DNA of 64,000 nucleotides, taken from assembly GCA_964035545.1 (NCBI GenBank), contig OZ037766.1:6797722-6861721 (forward strand), read 5' to 3'. This DNA is from Bugula neritina. Taxonomy: Eukaryota; Bryozoa; Gymnolaemata; Cheilostomatida; Bugulidae. Shown piece by piece: positions 10,138 through 22,858 of this stretch. The notes beneath the pieces were generated by a model. That model saw only the letters and a list, made by a program, of their open reading frames with translations. It made no database searches and was not told the DNA's origin. The position numbers were made by a program, and so were the translations under genes. The first letter of the stretch is position 1, and each line of letters begins with the position of its first letter.

Positions 10138-13100
10138 ATGAAGAAGTTTTCGGCACAAACTAAAATTGAACTTATGTCATTTTTTCTTGGAGCTATGATT
10201 TTACATGCTCATTCTTCTTGTTTTTCTGAAAATAATGAATGCCCAACTATAGAAGCCAAGCACAATCATAATCATAATGGCGTTACTGTTAGTGCTGAAA
10301 ATGAAAGTAAAGGCGATTTATTGGACGAAATTGGTATGATAATGAACTAATTCTTGACGTCCGATTGTCATTACCTAATTATCACTTATCAGTATATGTA
10401 TAACATAGCTGTTGTGACTATTTTAGCTATGGTTATGATAATCATAATGATAATGAAGTTACTCTTACTCTTAGATTTAAGTAAAAGTAAAAGTAAATAC
10501 TTTAAGTTTAAAGTTTGAATTGAAATATATTTAATTTGTTATTTTATATAAATTATCAACTGTTGATATAATATAGCTATGAAGCTTAAAGTGAAGATCA
10601 GGATGAAGATGAACATCAATATGAATATAATAATAATAATATTATAGAACCAGTATCATTATAGTAATACTAATAGTAATACTATATCATATATGTATAA
10701 CTATAATAAATAAGTAATATTGCAGTAATTGTAAATTATGTATTGCTATAACTATTATTATGAATTAAAATAGTAGTACTACTAAAACAGTGGTGCAAAT
10801 GTAATACTAATAGTAATAGTGAAAACTGAAAAGTAATAGTAATAGTCTACTAATAATAACTTTAACTTTAAGACTAAGTAATAACTAATACTAATAGTAT
10901 TAGTAACTTTAAATAATACTAATGCTCTAGTAATGCTTGAACTTGATGTTATTGTGTACAATTACTATTAGTATTACTATTAGCTGTATATTATTATGGC
11001 TTTTGGGTATTTTACTAAGCAGATGTGAGTTCGGCATAATCATAGTGGTTATGACTCTCTGATACTGATGATCATGATAAATTTCAAGTGAGCAACCTAT
11101 TTCTAAAGTATGAAAACGATGCACATTTGCTGGCACACACTTAAATTTTTTACTTGCAGTGCTGCTAAAAATGAAAAGAGTGTTTACCATCAATTACTAG
11201 CTCTGAGTACTTTGACATTGAATTACATTTAAATATGATTTTCTTAGGTGCTAATAAATAAGCTTGCATGAAAAGTTGTTTAGTGTAGTCAAACTAAGTA
11301 GTTGCACAAACCAGGTTAATAATTTGGGTAAATCAGCTTGAGTCGCCAAGTTTCACATGTGACATAGACCTAGAACTATGTATTAATCTACTAAATATGC
11401 TGCTATTTTAGTTCAAGTTATTAAACATTTTATTTAAGTTTTTTGTAAGTGTAATTTTGTTCATTGCAGTTTTCACTTATTATTAGTTCAAGTACAAAAT
11501 AGATTCTGTTTGTCAAATTTGCTACGATTTCTAGAACCAATGATATCTATAGCTTAAAATGCTACCTAAAAAGTCTTTGTAAGATTGTATTGTGTTGACT
11601 GTTCATAGATTATAGATGGAAAGATATACTAGACAAAATTGAACAGGCTGTAACTAATTACAGAGAATGTGAGACTGATGAAGTCGGATGTTCCACCTGT
11701 CATTATAGGTAACTTTCTTCCTAAAATAAATATTGTTGTTTTAGCTCTTTCAGTTGACTTGTGTCAAATGTATAAAAGTAAATAAATGTTAGTGGATTTA
11801 TCTTCTTATCTATCAGTCTAGTAAATTTTCTAGCCTTTAATATTTGCTATATATTGTTATGTATTTGTTATAAGTTGTCACTTTGAATTTTTTTATGCAT
11901 ATCCAGGCAAATAGAAGCTGACTTGGCCAAATGGAAAGATGGCATTACTAAATCTCTACTAGATGCGGCTGACTCCAGAGCCACAACGTACCAAATTATC
12001 AACCATAAAGTCTACAGGCAAAAGAAATGCGTCTTTGAAGCCCGGTTTGTGTTTTTAAAAAGCTATTTAGTTTTCTTAGTGACAGAAAAATTCAATTCAC
12101 GAGGCTTGTTTGATATCTATTCTAACTACTAGTAAATTTCAAATAAGCTGTAACTGATGAATCAATTTGTTGGCAATATAACTGACTTCAGTTTGTTAAT
12201 CAAATTAATGTTTTGTACACCAGCTATAACTTCATGTATTACTTCACTAAACCTATGAAAGTTCTAAACTTTCTAAATTTTATAAAAATGTAATCTTTTG
12301 TGAACAAACTGACTTATTAGCCCAGTGTTTCCAACTTAACTTCAATCAGTTCACTGTTGGCTTTATGAAGTAAACCAAGACACGGTGTAAGTAAATTTGT
12401 TCGCTTCTGGTCAGTGGTTTACTCTTTGTCATCTACTCCCATGTAAAACTCAAAATCAACATTATGACCTTTAAAATATAGATTAGAGTTAACACATGTT
12501 TTAGCAAAAGGCTTCTTAGCTAGCCAACAAAATGTGAATCTATTGCTTTCTTCTTTCCTCGTGCAACCAAAAGCATAGTAAAAATTAGAGATTGTACCCT
12601 GAGAGTCGTGTTGTGAAGTGTTGGTTGACAAAATTCATTTAAAGGACAGTCTGGTAACCAGATCACTGCAAAAACAATCAAACATAAAACAAGCATCAGC
12701 AGCTGGCTAATTTGTTCTTAAATGCTGGGATTTCTTACAACTATAACTATATTAAATGTAGAACAGATGTTTATATCTGGTTATATTGCCAAGTCAGTTA
12801 CGTAAGCACATGTTTAATGCTGAGTTACTGTGTATGTGCGCTCTTTCATTGCTAATGCTTATTACATATTTTATCTGATTAGATGTCAAGGCGTGGAGTA
12901 CTTTCTAACTAGGATAGCCAAAGATCTTCCAGACATGGAGATGAAGATTAATGTCTTTGACTATCCTTGCACACCAGACTACCACAACATCAAGTCTCCA
13001 GTGTTGTCTTTTAGTAGAGTGAGTTGAGCCAGTATGATAGTGTAATTTGTAGTTATCTTTTCAATTTTGTTGCTTTAAACATGTAATTGTAACTCATAAG

Positions 13101-16100
13101 TATGTTGGCTGCACTGAATTGAAACTATAACCAAGTTATAGTTCAATGGTTGGCTGTCTAATTGATCTACATATTATCTAATGTACTATGTGTATATGCA
13201 GCAGTTATAAATAGTTTGATCAAAAGGCAGGTTTTGTGTATTGAAGATATTTTTATAATTGGTAAATTTGTAAAATTAAACACTCACTTATTTGTGTTTA
13301 GGATTTTTTTTAAATACAACAAAATTGTGTAAAATGTAAAAATTTGTTCTCCAAAGTAATAAATTTGTCTTCTTTTTGTGCAATACTTTAAAATGCGCCA
13401 ACATAATCCCCAGTAGGCTAGCTATCATAGTATCACATATATTGTTAATATGATTATTAACATGGCATATACTAGTAGTTTGTTCAATTATTGACCAGGA
13501 CAGTAGCTATCATGATATCATGTATCCAGCATGGACATTCTGGACGGGTGGGCCAGCTGTGTGGCCCATATTTCCTAGAGGTCAAGGTGACTGGGTGGGA
13601 ACTAGGGCTTGGATACAAGGGTAAGGCCTTGTCAGTTTGATATTGATCATAAAATTTGTGCAGCATTTCAATGCTTGGTTGTTGATTGGGTGGAACGCCC
13701 AGAACATCACAAAGTTTATACATGTTTGAGCTTTAGCAATGCTTGCTTATATCTACAAAATTTTAAATAGATTGACTGCCGATTTAACTTTTGGTAGAAA
13801 ATATCATTGGGAAAAAAATCCTGTTATAATTTATAAATTGTGTAAGACTAATTATTTGTTTAAAAGTATGACATTGAGTTAGTTTATAAAACTGTATGGC
13901 ACGTTTTTATGATGTGTAAATATGTGCATACATTTTTAAAATTAGGATCGTAATATAGATGTTTCTATCGCTGCTTAAAATATTTTGAAGCCAGCGTGCA
14001 GCCTGCAATGCTTTTTGTAGTCTAGCAAAGGAAAAGTATCCATGGGATAAAAAGCAATCAAAAGGATTTTTCATTGGGTCCAGAACATCTGGTGAGAGAG
14101 ATCCTTTAATACTGCTATCTAGAGCTCAGCCAGAGCTGGTGTATGCTGCCTATACCAAGAACCAAGCATACAAAGGCCCACAAGTAAGATTAATGTTGAC
14201 ATAATTTAAATTGATAGGCAATCATTCAATACACCATGTTCCAGTACTATTACTATCACTATTCTTATGTTCTATTACTAGTACTAATACTATTGCTACT
14301 ACTATGTTCTATTACTAGTACTAACACTATTACTATGTTCTATTACTAATATTATTACTATTATTGTTACTGTTACTGTTACCTGCAGAGTCTGTTACTA
14401 GGTCAAGGAGGTGACTTCATGGTGTCTGTAATGTGTTTAATATTTTATTTTCTCATTAACTAATGAGATAAAAAGTAAATTTCGAATTATGTTTATCTTT
14501 ATCGAATAATGAATTTGTAAAACTAGGTATAGTTGGAATAGTAGTGGACTGGTTGACTTGTGAAGTGGTGATTAACTGTTCTGTGCTTGTTAGGATACTC
14601 TGAATGCTGAGCCAGTGGATCCAAAGAACTATGACGAGCATTGTCCATATAAGTAAGAAGTTGCTAGAATCTTCTGCCATGTATCATGTGTAAACCTGTA
14701 CCTAATACTAACTAGTAACGGCTTGGGCTCATTGGATGATTTTTCTGTGCATCTGAGGCTTTGAATTATGTTCTTAAAGCTAATTTTTATTAAGGCTATT
14801 TTTGTATTTTTTCATATTTTATAATTGTTATAATTGCTATTTTTGTATTTTTTCATATTTTATAATTGTTACCAGATTGCTGCAATGTGTTTTTCAGGTA
14901 CCTGTTCAACTTTCGGGGTGTAGCAGCTAGCTTTAGATTCAAACATTTATTTTTGTGTGGCTCATTGGTGTATCAAGTGGGGGATGAATGGTTGGAGTTT
15001 TTCTACCCTGCTATGAAGCCTTGGGTTCATTATATTCCAGTTAGACAAGATCTTAGTGATGCAGAGTGAGTGTTAGCAGCTCACTTGTAAACTGTGTACT
15101 CAGACCAAGTATTGTAATAGTTTGAATGTGTAGAGGAACTTGTCATCTAACAATTCTTTGTTTGTAAATTGAATAATTTTAAAGGTTTTTATGGCTGAAC
15201 TAATCATGGTTAATTCATTTGCTGTTATTTCAAGCTGAGGCATCATTTTGAATTTCAGTGTTAGTCTGTTATTAATGTAACTCTCTACAATCTCAATATA
15301 CTGTATGTGGGGAGACAATTCTATGTAGAATATATTGTCTATGTAAGGAAGACAATTCCACCTAAATTATAATATTCACGTGGGAAGAAAACTCTATGTA
15401 GATTATATCATTTATTGTGAGATCTATTAGTCAATACTGTAAGTGACCAAGAAGTTAGTATCCACCATATGCAAGTGTGTTGAAAGCAATTACAGTGTTT
15501 GTGTTGTAGGCAGCTGATCAACTTTGCCAAGGAGAACGACATGGTTGCTCAACAAATAGCTAGCAGGTAAATGTATCGTCATCTCTTTAACTTACGGCAG
15601 GCAAATTTACTTGGTAAATGCAGCATTTTGTTAAGAATTCTAAGTAATTTTTTTTCGCAAGTGCCTAACTCTTCAAAGAACCAATGTTTTGGCTATCAAA
15701 AAATAAAGATTAAACACCGTCAACTACTGCAGTCATTGACTTTAACTGATAGTGACAATTATGTTTTAGTTTGTATATTACATTTTTACTGTTGTAGAGG
15801 GGCAGAGTTTATAGATAAGCATTTAAGGCAGGAGGATGTGTTCTGTTATTGGAAAAAGCTGCTTACAGAATATGCCAAACTACTTAGATTTAAGCCCCAA
15901 CTGAATCCTGAATTTGAGTTGAAGGAAATTAGCGATGTAAGTTGTACAACTGCATTGATTAGTTACTTTAATTTGTCAATTTGATTTCTTCCAACAGAAT
16001 ATATTGGTTGAGTAATAAATAAATGACCATGCTGCATGCCTGTTAAGATTTTAGAAACAACTTTCAAATGCTATTCACACCTTTCACACCTATACGGTCA

Positions 16101-16772
16101 TAGTCCTGCACCTGTCTGTAGGTTTCCAATCTCTATCAGCGTCCGCCATCTTTCCCTGTCTTCTGCATCCTCTGGTTTAAGGCCCCAACGCTTCATGTCA
16201 TCTTCTATCGTGTCCATCCATCTTCGTTTGGGCCGTCCTCTCTTTCTCATCCCCACTACTTTTAACTCAGTCACATATCTAATATCCTCTTCACTTTCAA
16301 ATGCTATATCTAAGTTAATGTATTGAGCATGACAATGCTAGGTCTGCAGTTGAAAGCAAACAATAATATAACTTGAGTTGATTATACAAGCACAATTTTC
16401 AAAAAAAAAAAAATCAGTTTTATTTAGATCTTCTTTGTTGGGTAGCTAGTAGTGTGGCTGGAACAGCTAGAATAGTAATAACCATAAATAAATAGATGCT
16501 TTAAGTAATTATCAAAGTCTAGGGAAAAGGTGAGGTAGAAGTGCATGCAGTCAGGTGTCTATGTAGATGTTGTAAAATTATTTGAATGTGCCAAATTAGT
16601 TTAAAGTGATGTATTGAAGAATGGGTAATTGTCTCAATGCTGTAAGTAAGTTAATGTGCGTCTTGTTTTTTGTTCTACTTATCTGCTGTTTATATTTGTA
16701 CTTTCAGAGAAAATAGTCGAAAAGTTGGACAGTGAAAGGATTTCTAGTCTGGTGTGTTCTCATCACTCATGA
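10138..16772 (+). CDS. POGLUT1: Protein O-glucosyltransferase 1 (rumi/KTELC1)
   Basis: Ten secure exons: 10138-10333, 11609-11708, 11907-12044, 12883-13018, 13499-13620, 14021-14183, 14594-14652, 14898-15065, 15510-15566 and 15798-15936, total 426 codons. The protein starts with a signal peptide (hydrophobic [16 protein letters not shown]). It matches the CAP10/rumi glycosyltransferases: [84 protein letters not shown], then [20 protein letters not shown] and [20 protein letters not shown]. These enzymes transfer glucose (or xylose) to EGF repeats such as those of Notch in the ER. The last exon is unresolved: 16710-16772 (ending SSLVCSHHS) is one option; splicing at the stronger AG at 16707 gives a stop after two codons; read-through past 15936 stops at 15984. 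None ends in a KDEL-like signal. Human POGLUT1 is 392 residues. Confidence 0.93.
10640..10990. repeat. TAATAC/TAATAG simple repeat in POGLUT1 intron 1
   Basis: Degenerate hexamer-rich sequence alternating TAATAC, TAATAG and AGTAAT on both orientations, interrupted by non-repeat segments. The same vocabulary recurs at several other places in the window (about 14240-14390, 18090-18500, 48340-48540, 50480-50760 and 57660-57845). Confidence 0.7.
13104..13158. repeat. Short fold-back element in POGLUT1 intron 4
   Basis: Arms ATTGAAACTATAAC and GTTATAGTTCAATGG face each other across a three-base gap, so the segment can fold into a hairpin. The arm TATAGTTCAATGG is shared with hairpins at 18665-18720 and 61543-61597, and a worn copy of it lies near 17091-17124. 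It may be a tiny MITE-like family. Confidence 0.45.
14240..14390. repeat. TACTATTACTA simple repeat in POGLUT1 intron 6
   Basis: Alternating CTATTACTAGTACTAA and ATGTTCTATTACTA units, followed by TGTTACTGTTAC. It is the reverse orientation of the TAATAC/TAATAG repeat found elsewhere in the window. Confidence 0.65.
14785..14870 (+). repeat. Direct tandem duplication, ~43-bp unit, in POGLUT1 intron 7
   Basis: The unit running from CTATTTTTGTATTTTTTCAT to ATTTTATAATTGTT occurs twice head to tail with essentially no differences, just upstream of exon 8. The lack of divergence suggests a recent duplication. Confidence 0.65.
16098..16303 (-). mobile_element. LINE fragment: C-terminal tail of ORF2
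   Basis: On the minus strand an uninterrupted frame reads through [20 protein letters not shown], then [15 protein letters not shown], and stops at a TGA (16100-16098). A basic GRPxxRW motif followed by D-R-x-x-W-R near the C-terminus is typical of the end of non-LTR retrotransposon reverse transcriptase proteins. No upstream reverse transcriptase domain is present, so this is a 5'-truncated or eroded copy, lying past exon 10 of POGLUT1. Confidence 0.7.
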
Positions 16773-17206
16773 TAGTTCTGTAATTATTTTAAAATCAAAT
16801 TTCTTGATCTCATTATGTTAATTGATTTTCTAATATCACTTGCTACCATAAATAATTATATTTCTATGATGGTTAATGATATAATAAATTGTTGTGTGTG
16901 ATTTCTAAACTATTCTTTTGTTACTATTAATAATTAATTTAATGATTGTAGACGTGATGTGATATTACCAAAACCTAATGGTAGTTTTGCAATAACTCAC
17001 AGCAAAGCTTGCTGCAACTAAACGTAAGGCTAACAAGTATTAATGAATTGTCTAGGTGATGGCTAGAAAATGCATAAACATCAGTTTATAGCACTGAAAA
17101 CTAAGTTATATTTCAATGGTCTGCAATAGCTGAAAATTTAGAAATAAGTAATATAGGCATAAAAAATAATTGTATAAATTGTATAAAACGACTGAAAAAA
17201 AAAATT

Positions 17207-17278
17207 AGGTTCTACCGAGATTTGAACTCGGATCGCTGGATTCAAAGTCCAGAGTGCTAACCATTACACCATAGAACC
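17207..17278 (-). tRNA. tRNA-Gln (anticodon UUG)
   Basis: A 72-nt cloverleaf on the minus strand. The acceptor stem GGTTCTA (17278-17272) pairs with TAGAACC (17214-17208) and the discriminator is T. The anticodon arm CTGGA-CTTTGAA-TCCAG places TTG at the anticodon, reading CAA glutamine codons. The T arm contains the invariant GTTCAAATC. The D arm has GGTGTAATGGTTAGCA, serving as the A box. No intron. CCA is not encoded, as expected for a nuclear eukaryotic tRNA gene. A run of T follows the gene on its own strand (A run at 17195-17204 on the plus strand), suitable for Pol III termination. Confidence 0.95.
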
Positions 17279-17940
17279 GCTGTGATATAACGCCAACATA
17301 AGTTGATATAAAATCTACTTGCTATAAGTTGCGTTTATCAATCTTGTTTGAGCTATAGTCTGAGAGCATGTAATTTTGCATAATTGTGTTTTTGTGTCGC
17401 ACTGACTTACTGCAACGTGCAATTACTGAACTTTGAACTCTAAGGCTATACTGTGAGAGTTTTATTGGAAGGGCTGTTAGATGCAGCACAAAATTTGGAA
17501 CCACTGAGTGCAGTATTTCCAGTCACTTATCGCTCCAACCGTTGTAGTTCAATGGCTAAAACTCTGAACTCCAAACTCAAGATCTCCGTTCCCCTCTCCA
17601 AACTATTGCATTTAGTGACCCTGGAGCCTGTACTTCGTCAAGCGATTTTCTTCTACTGGAAGTGAAAATGACACTAATTACTAATGAGTGATGACTGATG
17701 ACCGTACGACATTATTTATAACAATTCAGTAATACTAATAAATTACTGGCTTGTTACATTAACAGCTACTTATAAATTACAGTTGTTTACGGTAATGGAA
17801 ACTAATCTAGTTAACAAATATTCTATATAATATATGTTATCGTTATGACAATCCATGATTATTCCATGAGTTGGTGAGCCTGAGGAATTAGAATAAGAAT
17901 ACAACCAAATTGAAATCTTTATGATTATTATTAATAATAT

Positions 17941-17987
17941 AGTTTAGAACTAAAAGTATAATAATATTATACTTTTAGTTCTAAACT
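17941..17987. repeat. 47-bp perfect palindrome
   Basis: Two 23-bp arms, starting AGTTTAGAACTAAAAGTATA, are exact reverse complements around one central base. It can extrude as a cruciform or form an uninterrupted RNA hairpin. No target duplication or element body is attached. Confidence 0.85.
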
Positions 17988-18089
17988 TTATAGTTTATAC
18001 AACTACTAATGCAACATGATGATCATGGTGATGACTACTCCTCATTATGACATTATGATCATGATGATGTCTTTAAGTTTAAAATTTTA

Positions 18090-18500
18090 TCAAATATTAG
18101 ATTATTACTACTAATAGTAATACTAATACTAATAGTAATAGAGTAATACTAATGCTAATACTAATAGTAATAGCGAATGCAATTCAATTTCAAAAACTAA
18201 TACTTATACTACAAGTGTAACTAAGTCTAATGACTAATACTAATAGTAATACTAGTAACTAATAACTTTTACTGAGACGTTATAGTTATAACTAGTAAAT
18301 ACAATAACAGTAATATTAATAGTAATACTTAGACTGAGAGTAATACGTCATCTTAATTAGTAAATGTAATATTAATAATAATAATATTAGTCAGAGTAAA
18401 TGTAATACTTATACTTGTAGTACTAGTAATCTAATTATAGTACTAATAGACTAATAAGTAATGTTATGATAAAGGTATTACTATTGTCTATTAGTATTAG
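18090..18500. repeat. TAATAC/TAATAG simple repeat
   Basis: Runs such as ACTAATAGTAATACTAATAC with drifted units, matching the repeat vocabulary at 10640, 48340, 50480 and 57660. Confidence 0.7.
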
Positions 18501-18664
18501 TTATACAGGATCATTATCAGAATAAAAAGGATTAATCATAAATTCAATTTCGAATTTAATTTTATGATTTAAATTGATAAAATTAAATATTATAAATGTA
18601 TTTATGTAATAATTTACCTGTAACTTGTAATGCTGTAATAATTATTATAGTTATTTATGCTAAT

Positions 18665-18720
18665 AGTAGTACTCAATGAACTACAACTTCCTTATAGACT
18701 ATAGTTCAATGGTAGTACTA
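18665..18720. repeat. Short fold-back element
   Basis: The left arm AGTACTCAATGAACTA and the right arm TAGTTCAATGGTAGTACT pair across a loop containing CAACTTCCTTATAGAC. The layout and loop (AACTTCCTTATA versus AACTCCCCTATA) match the element at 61543-61597. Confidence 0.55.
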
Positions 18721-20012
18721 TTATACTACTACTAAAAGTAATACTAAGAGTAAGTTTATTACTAATACTAATAAGCCCAAGGTAATATTGATAATACTTA
18801 GTTTTATCAATAGTAATACTAATACTGATAGTGATAGACTGATAGATGATTAGATAGCAGGTATGCTATAGCACCACATAGCGATAATAATCAATTTATC
18901 ACTGAAATACTGACTAAGACCTATGCTTCATGGGATATAAATATTAGTATGGTCTAAACCATAACTATGCTATGAAACTACCAAACTTAAACTGTCAATC
19001 ACAATGCCTATGACGGCTGCTACTAGTACTACTACTAATAGTAATACAGTAGCTGTAAGACTAAGTCAGTAGTGAGTAGCAGCAGCACTATTACTAAGAA
19101 GACATAAGTTTAAAACAGAGTCAGGTAATAGACTTTTCATTAAACTTAAAAAATTGATAATCATAATGATGATGATTATTAACATGATAAATGATTATAA
19201 TAGTCATACTCACTGTGATAGTTTATCACTCAATTTTGTAGCAAAACACTTATTTTGATTTTGACTTTCATTCAATCTTTATCCTGTAAAATTGAATCAA
19301 AGTTTAAGCTAACCTACTATAACTGACAACTAATATTAACTAGAGTTAAGCATCACTGCCAAAACTAGTGTGAAGTCAGTATGGCAATGAGTAATGTCAT
19401 CTATAAGATGAAAGTAACTGTTAGTGTTAGACTACATACTGAAGTGATACCTAATTTCCTCTATACACAACTTATTATTTGTGAATGTGCACCAGGGTGA
19501 GACTAGGCTATAATCTGTAGAATTTAGGAACTGATGTGTCTATTGGTGACTTAGTTTGTTACAGTTATTACTGCTGTAGTCGAGAAAAAAATATGAAGGG
19601 AATCAGCTCAATGGTTAATGGTTCAATTATTTTACTGTTTCATACATATACATATAATATGAATTTAAAAGTTTTTATGCTTTTTCCACCTACAATCTGC
19701 TATTAGTCTACCCTTGTGAAAAATCTTTATGTCATACAAATGAGGCAAAGCTATGGCAATGTCTTCAAATAATTTAGTACTGTGCAAAAGAAGTTACCAT
19801 AAATATTGTCCTAAAATTCAATATTATATGCCACAGCATATTGCTAGCCTATTAAGTTGTTTAATGTTGAAACTAGATAAACCGCAGTTTTGTTATTCTA
19901 GTAGTTTAATGTTGCCGCCATTATGATGAAAGGCTTGCCAACTTTTTAATGAATTTTAGGTGATAAATTTTCGTTATTTTGAATTACAAAATAATTTATT
20001 AGGACAATCATC

Positions 20013-20165
20013 ATGAAGCCTCTACTTTTTTTGGTGACAGTGGTTTTGCTGATAATGGGTTGTAACAGAAGACTTCCTACTAGGACTTTACTACGAGCCA
20101 TTTCAAATAGCAGCCTATCAGGAAGTAAAAATGTAAAACTTGTTTGGAGGACTAGTTCTGCATAA
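20013..20165 (+). CDS. Possible 50-residue secreted peptide
   Basis: ATG at 20013 opens a frame to TAA at 20163-20165. The first residues MKPLLFLVTVVLLIMGC form a strong signal-peptide-like hydrophobic core ending in Cys, followed by a basic tail with NRR and a low-hydrophobicity remainder. An AG about ten bases before the ATG could be a splice acceptor for a 5' leader exon. It resembles no family I recognise. A chance frame in AT-rich DNA is a real alternative, although the hydrophobic start followed by a polar, arginine-rich tail is suggestive. Confidence 0.25.
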   Translation: MKPLLFLVTVVLLIMGCNRRLPTRTLLRAISNSSLSGSKNVKLVWRTSSA

Positions 20166-22858
20166 GGCTAACTTTTCTCCCATACATCCTTAACCTGCTG
20201 AGAATGAATTGATAGTTTTATTTTCGAGTATGTAATTTTATACACAGCGCAGTTACCTGTATATGCATTGCTGAAATTTGAGATTTTTACGCCCATATAA
20301 AGTTCATTTGAAGACTTATAGGTTAGTTGTAGATGAAGAATGACTTCAAAAACAATTCCGTTCAAACTCCATTCTTGATTACAGCTCTAATAACGTTTAA
20401 TAAGCTAAGGCGGTTTTGCTCTATCAAAAGATAGATGCTATATTTTATACATAGAAAAATGTCTACTTGCCAGACCAAAAAGCTTTTACATTGTAACATT
20501 GTATATAGACACCTAAAAAGTGAGTGTTTATTTTTCTTCAAATAGCTGAATTAATAACAAAATATATTATCACTTGTTTTCTCAATACTTAATATATTGG
20601 TATTGAAGTTTAGCATGAGCTTGCTTTCTTAAAATTGAATCAAGTCCAACTAACAGTTATTGCTTACTGAAAGCTGAAGCAGTTATGGTTAGCAGATAAA
20701 TTGGCGTTCTGTGTATGTAGTTTGATATGTCAACTAAGACTTTGTGTAAGTGTATAGAATTGGTGTCTTATAAGCTTCTTTATCAAGTTGATACTCTTGT
20801 CTCTATTCTATACACATGTATATGATTTGCACTATAGGTACAGTTTACTGGTAATTTATCTCTACAGTTTGTAAATGAAACCCATTACTTCACAAAAAGT
20901 CAACACTCAACTCAAACAAAATATAAGTTTGACGTTTTGCATTTTCTCCTCATTGAAGTTTCATTAGCAAATGTCACTGGATAGTTTTTTTACTGTGGAA
21001 ACCTCTCTTTTCCATGTTTTCAAAGTCTCATCTTTGTAGGGTCACAAATGTTTATAAATTATAATCATAGGAATGCTATTGCCTGATGTCTTTATTTAGC
21101 AGGCTGGTCAACTTTGATGTCAATGATGCTCATTCTATTTCTCAAGCTACTGAAATGCATAACGCACTGTTCTCTTTCTCCATTCATTAAGGTAAGTCTC
21201 ACTTATTATATGTAACAAGGTTTTACTAAGTTTCTTTCTGATTTCTTTCACTTGACTTTATGAAGCTCTCATGCTTCTAAGTATGTATTGAATTTGACTA
21301 ATCAATGCTCCTATCACCAGGTAGTGTGGTGCTTTCTATTTGCATATCCTTAATACATCAGCTTGCCTACGTACAAACTTAGGGTTTTGTGTACTGTAGG
21401 TTCACAGGCTTAGTAGAGAGCTTTTGGATTTTGGAGGTGAGTTTATATCTTCTCCGAGTTTTCTTATTGCTATATTATATATTGTATATAGTAATAATAT
21501 GGCGTACTGCTACATTAAATCTAGTCTATTAAAGTAATGCATAAAGTGTCTATAATATGATGTTGACCATTGACTTGAAAATTCATTAAAGAAAATGAAA
21601 TGGACAAATAGAATATTTTATTAATATATAAATGTGAGCATTTTATGGTAATAGAATCATCACATTAGGTTCACAACGTGATGTGTATTTGTAATAGGAA
21701 GTTGTCCACTCGATAGTTTTTAGAATTGGTAAGAGCAGCAAACTCTAAATCTTTTTGCATTCAAACTTTGTTCCAAAAATGTTTCTGTTTTATCTGCTCC
21801 CTTCTGTGTTAATTTTATAGTTTTCACCAGCCTGTAGTGCATTCGCCAGGGTAACCGCAAATATTTTACATTGGTGTTGTTTACACATGTATAACCCTTG
21901 CAATAATATATCTATCTTGTTCCCAATCCTGCCAGTTGCACCTACATTTATGTTGTATATGTTAACTTCTCAGGTATCAATTTTACCTTTGTAATTTTCT
22001 ATTGGTCTTGCATTGTATTTGAATTGGCAAATAGTATATATATGTATATGTTTATTTTTTTCATTTATTAAGCTTTTAATAAATGTTAGTTTTTTGTATT
22101 CGTGAAAAAGGCAAATTATAAACCCCAAGCATAGAATATATTTCTCTTGCAAAGTTTATGGCATGTGCGGCATTTGCAGAAAACTTTCATGGAGCTTTTT
22201 TTTTAAATATGATTATAAAGCTATCTGTTGTACGAAGATATATAAGATATTTAATGATGCCGATATTTTTTGCTTAAATATGAAATGTAATTTAGTTTTT
22301 TATTGACAATCATATTACCACATGTTTATCTCTTGAATGCTCAAGTCTACATTAAATTGCTGACATATTTTTTATGAGTTCAATAATTAACTTACATTGA
22401 GAGAACTATCATTGGTGTAATATTACTGCATAGTGATGAGTAATGACAGGGCACCTTCAAATTCCTCTACTAAGTTAGTCGAGCTTCTCCGAGTGTACTA
22501 GGTTCATATGCAATACAATACAATACATATTACCTGTAGCATAAGCTAATACCTGTAGGACACGTGCAGCTGCATATACTTGTGTTAGTTAACCATAAGG
22601 ACACACTCAGGAACTGGCTGCTAGCAGATGGGTTGAGTACTACTAATTTGTTGATGGCTGATAAGAGCCAGCTAATTAACACAAAAATTAGTGTGTGTTG
22701 AGTTTATATGGCTGTATAAAAACAGCGCTGGTGTTTAACTATCTGATATCTATATTTATACATACACTGTGAGCTGACATGCTATTGAATTGATGTTATA
22801 TTTATGTGTGTAACTGAGGAGCAGTTAGTGTTAGTGCTGTAGATACTGATCTAGTATT
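20166..22858. other. Intergenic, upstream of the OTULIN-like gene
   Basis: AT-rich with no supported exon. Short frames are present but none shows a family signature or splice context. The last ~200 bases before 22859 should include the promoter and leader of the OTULIN-like gene. Confidence 0.5.

Larger units (their letters stand above)
17279..20012. other. Repeat-rich intergenic region
   Basis: No exon I can support. It holds a 47-bp near-perfect palindrome at 17941-17987, TAATAC/TAATAG repeat tracts around 18090-18500 and 18720-18850, and a fold-back element at 18665-18720. Several ATGATCATGATGAT-type stretches lie near 18000-18060. Confidence 0.6.
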
